Assembly: GCA_025363755.1 (NCBI GenBank)
Contig: JANYLQ010000044.1
Location: 1 to 64,000, forward strand
Source of the DNA: Hyphomicrobiales bacterium
Lineage (GTDB): Bacteria; Pseudomonadota; Alphaproteobacteria; Rhizobiales; Aestuariivirgaceae
Direction: 5' to 3'
Length of the DNA: 64,000 nucleotides
Part shown: positions 16,025 to 22,486 of the stretch, in pieces
How the letters are laid out: every line of letters starts with the position of its first letter
How positions within the stretch are numbered: the first letter of the stretch is position 1
Made by a program: the position numbers and the translations under genes
Notes under the pieces: model-generated
The model's database searches: none
Seen by the model: only the letters and a program-made list of their open reading frames with translations
Told to the model about the DNA's origin: nothing

Positions 16025-17053
16025 ATGCTGAGGATCGGCGTTGTTGGCTACGGAACAGGTGGGCGGCATTTTCATACACCGTTCATTGACGCTGCAAAGA
16101 ATTGCAAACTTTCTGGCATTGTTGCGAGGGTATCTGCAACCGTGGCTGCTGCGAAAACGGATTGGCCAGACACGCCGATTTACGCGAGCCTCGCTGAGTT
16201 GATTGCGGCGGGAACTTGTGATGCCGTAACCATCACAACGCCGCCCCAGACGCGAAGAGAATTGGTGCTCGAAGCAATCCATGCTGGTTTGCATGTGATC
16301 GCCGATAAGCCTTTCGCACCACATGCAGCGGCGGCCTGGGAACTGGATGCTGCCGCAAAGGCGAAAGGCGTTACACTGGGCGTTTTCCAAAACCGCAGGC
16401 TCGACGCTGATCTCCAAACACTGGCCAAACTGATCAAAGATGACCGCCTTGGTCGGATCTGGCGGATTCATAACCGCATGGATTTTGATGATCCAGCGAC
16501 GCTGGAAGCAGGCCCATCAGGCGGACTTTTGCGCGATCTCGGAAGTCACCTTGTCGATCAAATGTTGTGGTTGTTGGGGCCCGTTGTTGCTGTCGATGCG
16601 CAGCTCGATCATGTCGATTTACCCCAAGGTCGGACGGATGCGAGTTTCACCATCACGTTGCGTCACGAAAGCGGAGCGCACAGCCATATCTCGGCGAGTA
16701 AACTCAATCACTTCAACCAACGAGAGCTCCGCGCCTATGGCGACAAGGGCGCTTTCGTAAGCCACAGCACCGATGTGCAGGCCCAGTCGATTTTTGCGGG
16801 CAAGCGCCCGTCACATAATCTCGCAACATGGGGCTATGAGCCAGAATCCCATTGGGGTACGCTTTATACTTCAGATGGTTCGGAACGTGTGCCTTCAGAA
16901 CAGGGGCGCTATCACGACTATTACGAGGCATTCGCTCGCGCGGTAGCTGATGGTAAACCGCCGCCAGTTACGGCTGAAGCGGGCGCACAAGTTCTCGCCG
17001 TACTCGACGCTGCTCGACACAGTACAGAACAGGGTCGATCAATATCACTTTAA
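16025..17053 (+). CDS. Second Gfo/Idh/MocA family oxidoreductase
   Basis: This 342-aa NAD(P)-dependent dehydrogenase is not a close copy of the one at 14049. The Rossmann part is GVVGYGTGGRHFHTPFI, the catalytic lysine lies in ADKPFAPH, and FQNRRLDADLQTL follows. The C-terminal domain has GGLLRDLGSHLVDQMLWLLG (aspartate/histidine pair), as in the YdgJ/YvaA-like branch of the family. The start at ATG 16025 is supported by GAGG eight bases upstream, ten bases after the preceding stop. It is the last gene of the importer operon. Together with the other dehydrogenase it would give two oxidation steps, or oxidation followed by reduction to invert a stereocentre. Confidence 0.85.
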   Translation: MLRIGVVGYGTGGRHFHTPFIDAAKNCKLSGIVARVSATVAAAKTDWPDTPIYASLAELIAAGTCDAVTITTPPQTRRELVLEAIHAGLHVIADKPFAPHAAAAWELDAAAKAKGVTLGVFQNRRLDADLQTLAKLIKDDRLGRIWRIHNRMDFDDPATLEAGPSGGLLRDLGSHLVDQMLWLLGPVVAVDAQLDHVDLPQGRTDASFTITLRHESGAHSHISASKLNHFNQRELRAYGDKGAFVSHSTDVQAQSIFAGKRPSHNLATWGYEPESHWGTLYTSDGSERVPSEQGRYHDYYEAFARAVADGKPPPVTAEAGAQVLAVLDAARHSTEQGRSISL

Positions 17054-17062
17054 TGGATCGAC
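17034..17062 (+). terminator. Possible terminator at the end of the carbohydrate operon
   Basis: A perfect 7-bp inverted repeat, GTCGATC and GATCGAC, with a 15-base loop that contains the TAA stop. It is followed by a weak T-rich stretch (TTTGTAGCGTTTT). The long loop makes it a weak candidate. Confidence 0.3.
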
Positions 17063-17456
17063 GATAAGTTTGTAGCGTTTTACCATATGTGCCGCGCCAC
17101 AGGACATCGACAGGTGTTCGTGCAGTTGGAATTACGGTGCCACCCCACTTAATAGGACTTAAAGCTGAACAATCGGCAAGCTCACCACGAACTAGCGCAA
17201 TGAGCAAGCCAATGACGCTTTGCCGTCCTCCACAGTGCGTAGGCTATATGATTATGATCAGGTGGGCCTTGGCGTGAAAGAAACCGATGTCGGCATCAAC
17301 AGCAAAGACCGCGTGTGGCCGATGGCAATTGGCATCGGCAATATAGTACGATCTTGCAGGCCCGCTGAACGCGGTGGCCGTTAGCAATAATTGAGCAAAG
17401 AAACCACAATCAATTGATGCATTGCAATATTTAATGTTGCATGGCAGCATCAAATT
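17063..17456. other. 394-bp gap with possible gene remnants
   Basis: No intact gene. In one forward frame, bases around 17250-17345 read YDYDQVGLGVKETDVG and on to a stop, and look protein-like. On the minus strand, 17200-17060 reads KWGGTVIPTARTPVDVLWRG. Neither has a start, and I recognise neither family. This looks like a decayed junction between the carbohydrate and nitrate loci. The last part, just before nasT, is AT-rich and must contain the nasT promoter, but I see no clear sigma-54 or sigma-70 elements. Confidence 0.35.
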
Positions 17457-18059
17457 GTGGACCACGGCCTTTCAATATTACTCGTCGACGAAAACACGGA
17501 TCGTGCTGCTTTGATCGAGCGTGGCCTGCATGAGGCGGGTTATAACCGCGTTTCAATTATCCGGGAAACCAAGGGTGTTTTAAAAAAGATAGAAGATATT
17601 TCGCCGGATGTAATTGTCATCGATTTGGGCAATTCAAGTCGTGATCTTTTGGAGCACATGTTTTTGGTGTCGCGCACCGTGCGCAAGCCGATCGCCATGT
17701 TTGTAGATCAATCGGATGAACAGTCTATGTACCGGGCAATCGAGGCAGGTGTTTCTGCTTATGTCGTCGATGGACTTAAAAAAGAACGTATCAAACCCAT
17801 TCTCGATCTGGCGATGATCCGGTTCAAGGCGTTTGAAGACATCCGCGATGAGCGGGATGCAGCCAAATCGGCACTTGATGACCAGAAGCTAATTGATCGT
17901 GCCAAACGCAACCTGATGAATGCAAAAGGCCTTTCGGAAGACGAAGCATATGAAAGCTTGCGCAAGGCTGCCATGGCGCAGAACAAACGCATGGCGCAAA
18001 TCGCCGAGGCTGTGATGACTGCACAAAGTTTGATGGAGCAATGTGATGATCGAACTTAA
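17457..18059 (+). CDS. nasT: NasT: ANTAR-domain antitermination regulator
   Basis: This two-domain regulator of nitrate assimilation has 200 aa. The N-terminal half is a receiver-like domain (ILLVDENTDR at 7-16, VIVIDLGNS at 52-60, PIAMFVDQSDE at 78-88). The C-terminal ANTAR RNA-binding domain spans about 138-195 with KLIDRAKRNLM, GLSEDEAYESLRKAAM and IAEAVM. In the known NasT/NasS systems, NasT binds tandem hairpins in the leader of nitrate-assimilation mRNAs and prevents termination, and NasS holds NasT inactive when nitrate is absent. The start is a GTG with no strong ribosome site. nasS overlaps its end by 14 bases. The nrtA leader about 1.3 kb downstream carries the expected RNA signals. 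Confidence 0.88.
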   Translation: MDHGLSILLVDENTDRAALIERGLHEAGYNRVSIIRETKGVLKKIEDISPDVIVIDLGNSSRDLLEHMFLVSRTVRKPIAMFVDQSDEQSMYRAIEAGVSAYVVDGLKKERIKPILDLAMIRFKAFEDIRDERDAAKSALDDQKLIDRAKRNLMNAKGLSEDEAYESLRKAAMAQNKRMAQIAEAVMTAQSLMEQCDDRT

Positions 18060-19266
18060 TGTCGGCTTTGTGCCTTTGCTTGATGCATCAATCCTCATCA
18101 TGGCCCATGAAAAAGGTTTCGCCGAAGAGCAAGGTCTTCAACTTAAACTTATGAAGGAAACATCCTGGGCCAATATCAGAGACCGCCTGTCAGTTGGCCA
18201 GTTTCATGTTGCCCATATGTTGGCCCCGCTGCCGATTGCACAGAACTTAGGATTATCGCCGCTTAAAACGCATTTGATTGCGCCTTTCGCGTTAGGGCTT
18301 GGTGGAAATGCCATTACAGTTTCTCAGATGCTTTACGGGGCGATGGGTGAATCTATTTCGCATTCTTCCGACCCAGCAAAAGCTGGCGCTGCCTTGCGCG
18401 CGGTTGTTACGAGTCGCAAAGCACAAAACCTATCCAAACTTGTTTTTGCGGTTGTGCACAGCTTTTCGGTTCATGCTTATGAATTACGCTACTGGCTGGC
18501 GGCAAGCGGGATAGATCCCGAAGATGATGTTGACCTAACAATTGTCCCGCCCGCGATGATGGGAGACGCGTTGGCGACAGGTGCTATTGATGGGTTTTGT
18601 GTCGGTGAACCTTGGAATAGCAATGCTGTAGCGCAGGGCTTGGGCGAGGTGGTGACAACAAAAGCATCAATTTGGAGATCGAGCCCCGAGAAAGTTTTGG
18701 GATTACGAAAAACATGGGCCGAAGATAATCGCGAAAAACTTGATACATTACTCGTTGCTCTTCACAACGCTGCGATGTGGTGCGGTTCGCCTCTTAACAG
18801 AGATGAAATGGCGCGCATTTTGGCAAAGCCCCAATACATTGGTGTGGGTGAAAAAATAGTTCGAAAAGGATTGGTTGGAAACATTCAAGGCGACCAGACA
18901 CAAAGTGATTTTCTGATTTTTGCAGAGCGTGCAGCAAACTTCCCTTGGGTCAGCCACGCACTTTGGATCTATTCGCAAATGGTCCGGTGGAACCAATGTC
19001 AATATAGTTCTGCAGCCGAAAAAATTGTCAGCCAAACCTATCGTCCCGATATTTACCGACAAGCGCTTGGCCCTTTCGGAGTGTCCCTCCCAGGTGGCAG
19101 CTCTAAGGTGGAAGGCGCGCTTACGGAAACAACGCGTGTGCCAGCTTCGGGAGGCCCTTTAAATTTGGGGCCGGACGGATTTTTTGATGGCATTGCCTTC
19201 GATCCAAGTGACATTAAATCTTATCTGACAGAATTAGGCAGAGATATTGCGTTGCACAATAGATAG
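18046..19266 (+). CDS. nasS: NasS: cytoplasmic nitrate/nitrite sensor
   Basis: This 406-aa protein resembles the nitrate-binding protein NrtA but has no signal peptide: it starts directly with the first beta-strand, MIELNVGFVPLLDAS. Homologous blocks shared with the NrtA at 19486 include AHEKGFAEEQGLQL, LKETSWANIRDRL, RYWLAASGIDPEDDVDLTIVPPAMM and DGFCVGEPWNSNAVAQGLG. A soluble NrtA paralogue next to an ANTAR protein is the hallmark of NasS, which binds nitrate and then releases NasT. An alternative GTG one codon upstream is possible. The 14-base overlap with nasT indicates coupled synthesis of the two partners. Confidence 0.87.
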   Translation: MIELNVGFVPLLDASILIMAHEKGFAEEQGLQLKLMKETSWANIRDRLSVGQFHVAHMLAPLPIAQNLGLSPLKTHLIAPFALGLGGNAITVSQMLYGAMGESISHSSDPAKAGAALRAVVTSRKAQNLSKLVFAVVHSFSVHAYELRYWLAASGIDPEDDVDLTIVPPAMMGDALATGAIDGFCVGEPWNSNAVAQGLGEVVTTKASIWRSSPEKVLGLRKTWAEDNREKLDTLLVALHNAAMWCGSPLNRDEMARILAKPQYIGVGEKIVRKGLVGNIQGDQTQSDFLIFAERAANFPWVSHALWIYSQMVRWNQCQYSSAAEKIVSQTYRPDIYRQALGPFGVSLPGGSSKVEGALTETTRVPASGGPLNLGPDGFFDGIAFDPSDIKSYLTELGRDIALHNR

Positions 19267-19363
19267 GCAATCAAATGCCTGTTCATGCGGCAGGTCAATT
19301 CGTGAAATTCGTCCGATAGATACTAAGTATCTGAAATTAAATATAAAAATAGTTTTTTGAAAT

Positions 19364-19378
19364 TGGCACAACTCATGC
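19364..19378 (+). promoter_or_regulatory. Sigma-54 promoter of the nrt-nir-nas operon
   Basis: TGGCACAACTCATGC matches the -24/-12 consensus TGGCAC-N5-TTGC with GG and GC at the exact spacing; only one T differs. Transcription would start near 19390, just before the leader hairpins. Sigma-54 control of nitrate assimilation, normally through NtrC, fits nitrogen-limitation regulation. I did not find a clear NtrC enhancer site upstream. Confidence 0.7.
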
Positions 19379-19392
19379 AGTGATGCAAGCAA

Positions 19393-19424
19393 GTGCTCAC
19401 AAGCACATTCGGCAACGCCGCCGA
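19393..19424 (+). promoter_or_regulatory. ANTAR-type (NasT) leader RNA hairpin pair
   Basis: Two hairpins lie in tandem with a 2-base gap. The first is GTGC-TCACAA-GCAC (19393-19406) and the second is TCGGC-AACGCC-GCCGA (19409-19424). Both have six-base loops, as in ANTAR target RNAs. The second loop has A at position 1 and G at position 4, the conserved pair; the first loop does not. The 3' arm and part of the loop of hairpin two are the same bases as the 5' arm of the terminator at 19417, so the two structures exclude each other, as expected for antitermination by NasT. Confidence 0.65.
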
Positions 19425-19473
19425 CAGGAAAGAGATCGCCCCCGACTCTCCGCCTGTCGGCGGCTTTTTTTTT
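19417..19473 (+). terminator. Leader attenuator terminator before nrtA
   Basis: A perfect 12-bp GC-rich stem (GCCGCCGACAGG at 19417-19428 with CCTGTCGGCGGC at 19453-19464) is followed directly by nine T. It lies upstream of nrtA within the transcript and no gene ends here, so it serves as a regulated attenuator. The ribosome site AAGGAGA follows immediately. Confidence 0.88.
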
Positions 19474-19485
19474 AAGGAGAATGAG

Positions 19486-20766
19486 ATGTTTCAAATCAAT
19501 TCCACGCGCCGCGCCTTTCTGAAGAAATCAGCAGCTACTGCAGCAATTTTAACCGCGGCCCGCGCTCTATTGCCATCGGGTGCAATGGCTGCAAGTGGCC
19601 CCGAGATTGACGTGGCAAAGCTCGGCTTCATTGCGCTGACAGATTCTTCTCCTTTGATTATTGCAAAAGAGAAGGGCCTCTTTGCTAAATATGGCGTTGG
19701 CAATGTCGAGGTTTTGAAGCAAGCTTCATGGGGTGCCACGCGCGATAATTTGGTTCTCGGTTCTGCGGGCAGCGGCATAGACGGCGCACATATTCTAACC
19801 CCGATGCCATACCTGATGACGCTGGGCACAATCACGCAGAACAAACCTGTGCCGATGAAAATTTTGGCGCGGCTTAATCTTGATGGCCAAGGCATTTCAG
19901 TTTCCAAAGAATATGCAGATTTGAAAGTAGGGCTCGATGCATCGCTGCTCAGAGAAGCTTTCGCCAAGAAAAAAGCCGCGGGTGCGGCTGCTAAAATCGC
20001 TGTGACGTTCCCAGGTGGAACACATGATTTGTGGATGAGGTATTGGCTCGCAGCGGGCGGCATTGATCCTAACAAGGATGTTGAAACCATCATCGTTCCA
20101 CCGCCGCAGATGGTGGCCAATATGAAAGTCGGAACGGTTGATGCATTCTGTGTGGGTGAGCCATGGAATGCCCAACTTGTAAGCCAAGGACTTGGATATT
20201 CCGCTGTCACAACCGGTGAACTCTGGTCGAAGCACCCTGAAAAGTCTTTGGCATTGCGCGCTGATTTCACGGATAAGAATCCAAAGACCACGGAGGCCAT
20301 ATTGATGGCAGTGATGGAAGCCCAGCAGTGGTGCGACGCTGATGCCAATAAGGATGAGCTGGCCAAAATCGTTTCTAAACGCGAATGGTTCAACATCAAG
20401 CCAGAAGATATTGTTGGTCGCCTGAAGGGTGAGTTTGATTATGGCAATGGCAAAGTGGTTCAAGCTAGCCCGCATGCCATGAAGTTCTGGCGTGATGCTG
20501 CTTCATTTCCGTTTAAGAGTCATGATGCTTGGTTCCTTGCGGAAAATATGCGCTGGGGCAAGGTGAAGGGGGACACAGATATTGCAGCACTGATTGCAAA
20601 TGTGAATGGTGCTGACACTTGGCGGGCAGCTGCCAAGGCGATGAGCATCGCCGATGCTCCAGCTTCAGACTCGCGCGGTGTTGAAACCTTCTTTGACGGC
20701 AAAACGTTCGATCCTGCAAACCCAAAGGCCTATCTCGACAGCCTTTCCATCAAAGCGATGGTTTGA
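19486..20766 (+). CDS. nrtA: NrtA: nitrate ABC transporter substrate-binding protein
   Basis: This is the nitrate/nitrite-binding protein of the NrtABC importer, 426 aa. The N-terminus carries a twin-arginine signal, STRRAFLKKS, followed by a hydrophobic stretch ending at PSGAMAAS, so it is probably exported folded by Tat. The family blocks LGFIALTDSSPLIIAKEKGLF, LKQASWGATRDNL, RYWLAAGGIDPNKDVETIIVPPPQM and DAFCVGEPWN are shared with the sensor NasS. The start is ATG 19486 behind AAGGAGA; longer in-frame starts would lie inside the leader terminator. It is the first structural gene of the operon and is controlled by the leader just upstream. Confidence 0.92.
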   Translation: MFQINSTRRAFLKKSAATAAILTAARALLPSGAMAASGPEIDVAKLGFIALTDSSPLIIAKEKGLFAKYGVGNVEVLKQASWGATRDNLVLGSAGSGIDGAHILTPMPYLMTLGTITQNKPVPMKILARLNLDGQGISVSKEYADLKVGLDASLLREAFAKKKAAGAAAKIAVTFPGGTHDLWMRYWLAAGGIDPNKDVETIIVPPPQMVANMKVGTVDAFCVGEPWNAQLVSQGLGYSAVTTGELWSKHPEKSLALRADFTDKNPKTTEAILMAVMEAQQWCDADANKDELAKIVSKREWFNIKPEDIVGRLKGEFDYGNGKVVQASPHAMKFWRDAASFPFKSHDAWFLAENMRWGKVKGDTDIAALIANVNGADTWRAAAKAMSIADAPASDSRGVETFFDGKTFDPANPKAYLDSLSIKAMV

Positions 20767-20773
20767 GCTATTG

Positions 20774-21682
20774 ATGAGTGAAGCTGCGTTGAAACTTGAA
20801 ACAGAACTGGCCGAGGCATTGCCTCTGCCGGTTCGTCCTCTATCAAATGTCGTGGTGCTGCCAACCAAGCACGCTAAACCCAGAATGATATTCATGCCTG
20901 ACTTTAAAAAAATTGGTGCGGCGTTGTTGCCACCACTCTTTGTTATGCTGTTGGCTTTGTTGTTGTGGCAAATTTTTGCTTCATCTCCCACCTCAGGTTT
21001 GCCGCCGCCGACAACGGTGATTGCAGAGAGCAGCGACCTCATTCTGCATCCGTTTTTTGATCATGGCGGCACAGACAAAGGCCTAGGCCTTCATGTTTTT
21101 GCATCGCTCAAGCGCGTAGCTTTGGGCTATACGTTGGCGGCCATTGTTGGCATTGCCTTGGGAACTCTGGTTGGCGCTTCACAATTGTTTATGCGCGGAC
21201 TTGACCCGTTGTTTCAAATCTTGCGCACTGTGCCACCGCTGGCGTGGCTTCCCATTTCATTGGCGGCGTTCAAGGACGGTCAACCTTCGGCAATCTTTGT
21301 GATTTTCATAACGGCGATTTGGCCGATCATTATTAATACTGCCACAGGCATCCGCAATATTCCCGATGACTATAAAAATGTGGCCCGAGTTATTCAACTC
21401 AACCCCCTTCAATATTTTTCCAAGATTATGGTCCCTGCTGCTGCGCCTTATATTTTCACAGGCCTGCGTATTGGTATTGGACTTTCCTGGCTGGCTATTG
21501 TGGCGGCAGAAATGTTGATCGGTGGAACTGGCATTGGATTTTTCATTTGGGACGCTTGGAATTCATCGCACATTAGCGACATCATTGTGGCCCTGTTTTA
21601 TGTGGGGATCGTTGGTTTCGTGCTTGATCGGTTGGTCAGTTATGTGGGCTCGCTTGTCACCCACGGCATGACGGTGAATTGA
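20774..21682 (+). CDS. nrtB: NrtB: nitrate ABC transporter permease
   Basis: This is a membrane permease of the NrtB/TauC-type (BPD_transp_1) family, 302 aa. After a soluble N-terminal tail of about 45 residues come the first membrane segment (LLPPLFVMLLALLLWQIF) and about five more. The EAA-type coupling loop lies in the region ARVIQLNPLQYFSKIMVPAAAPY (about residues 198-220), where the ATPase docks. LGYTLAAIVGIALGTLVGA and GLRIGIGLSWLAIVAAEML are typical of nitrate permeases. The ATG at 20774 lies seven bases after nrtA. It transports nitrate/nitrite (possibly cyanate) across the inner membrane with NrtA and the ATPase that follows. Confidence 0.9.
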   Translation: MSEAALKLETELAEALPLPVRPLSNVVVLPTKHAKPRMIFMPDFKKIGAALLPPLFVMLLALLLWQIFASSPTSGLPPPTTVIAESSDLILHPFFDHGGTDKGLGLHVFASLKRVALGYTLAAIVGIALGTLVGASQLFMRGLDPLFQILRTVPPLAWLPISLAAFKDGQPSAIFVIFITAIWPIIINTATGIRNIPDDYKNVARVIQLNPLQYFSKIMVPAAAPYIFTGLRIGIGLSWLAIVAAEMLIGGTGIGFFIWDAWNSSHISDIIVALFYVGIVGFVLDRLVSYVGSLVTHGMTVN

Positions 21683-21688
21683 GTATAT

Positions 21689-22486
21689 ATGATGCACAAA
21701 CCTTATCTCTCGCTATCGCATGTGGGCAAAAGTTTTCAGCGTGGCACTAATATCACCGAAGTACTGCGTGACATTTCTTTGACTGTCGAACGCGGCGAAT
21801 ATGTTTCGCTGATTGGCCATTCAGGTTGCGGCAAATCCACTTTGCTCAATCTGATTGCAGGCCTCACACCCGTCTCAAGCGGGACAGTTCTGTTGGAAGA
21901 CAAACACGTCAATGCCCCGGGACCTGATCGTGCTGTGGTGTTTCAAAATCACTCGCTGCTGCCGTGGCTGAGTGTTTATGACAATATCAGGCTCGCTGTA
22001 GATAAAGTCTGGGCCAAGGAATCTGCAAGCCAACGCAAGGCTCGCATTATGGAAAAGCTTGATCTCGTACAAATGGCACATGCCAAAGACAAGCGTCCAA
22101 GTGAAATTTCTGGGGGGATGAAACAGCGCGTAGGTATTGCGCGTGCGCTTGCTATGGAACCGAAGGTGTTGCTGCTCGACGAGCCCTTTGGCGCGCTTGA
22201 TGCTTTGACGCGCGCCCATTTGCAAGACCAGGTGATGCAGATTCATCAGACGTTGAAGAACACGGTGGTGATGATCACGCACGATGTGGATGAGGCCGTG
22301 TTGCTTTCTGATCGTATTGTGATGCTGACCAATGGGCCATCAGCCACAATTGGGGAAATCGTGAATGTGAACCTGTCTTATCCCCGCAAGCGCATCGAAC
22401 TGGTTTCGCAGCCAGAATATATCCGCTGCCGCGAGGCAGTTCTCAAATTCTTATACGAACGTCATAAATTTGTGGAGGCCGCATAA
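21689..22486 (+). CDS. nrtC: Nitrate ABC transporter ATP-binding protein
   Basis: This 265-aa ATPase powers nitrate import. It shows Walker A LIGHSGCGKST (about 41-51), Q-loop VVFQNHSLLPWLSVYDN, signature ISGGMKQRVGIARAL, Walker B VLLLDEPFGALDALTR and the switch histidine MITHDVDEA, all as in NrtD/TauB-type subunits. It lacks the C-terminal nitrate-binding extension of cyanobacterial NrtC, so it is equivalent to the short NrtD/NasD type; naming varies between genomes. A second ATG one codon later is equally possible. Its stop overlaps the nirB start by one base (TAATG), which couples translation. Confidence 0.88.
   Translation: MMHKPYLSLSHVGKSFQRGTNITEVLRDISLTVERGEYVSLIGHSGCGKSTLLNLIAGLTPVSSGTVLLEDKHVNAPGPDRAVVFQNHSLLPWLSVYDNIRLAVDKVWAKESASQRKARIMEKLDLVQMAHAKDKRPSEISGGMKQRVGIARALAMEPKVLLLDEPFGALDALTRAHLQDQVMQIHQTLKNTVVMITHDVDEAVLLSDRIVMLTNGPSATIGEIVNVNLSYPRKRIELVSQPEYIRCREAVLKFLYERHKFVEAA

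Noticed and set aside
19316..19330. AGATAC-TAA-GTATCT palindrome upstream of the sigma-54 element, considered as an NtrC site
   Set aside because: It lacks the GCAC/GTGC half-sites of NtrC boxes; it may be a hairpin or chance.
19491..20399. 302-codon minus-strand open frame opposite nrtA
   Set aside because: NrtA on the plus strand is unmistakable, and the antisense frame follows from its codon use.
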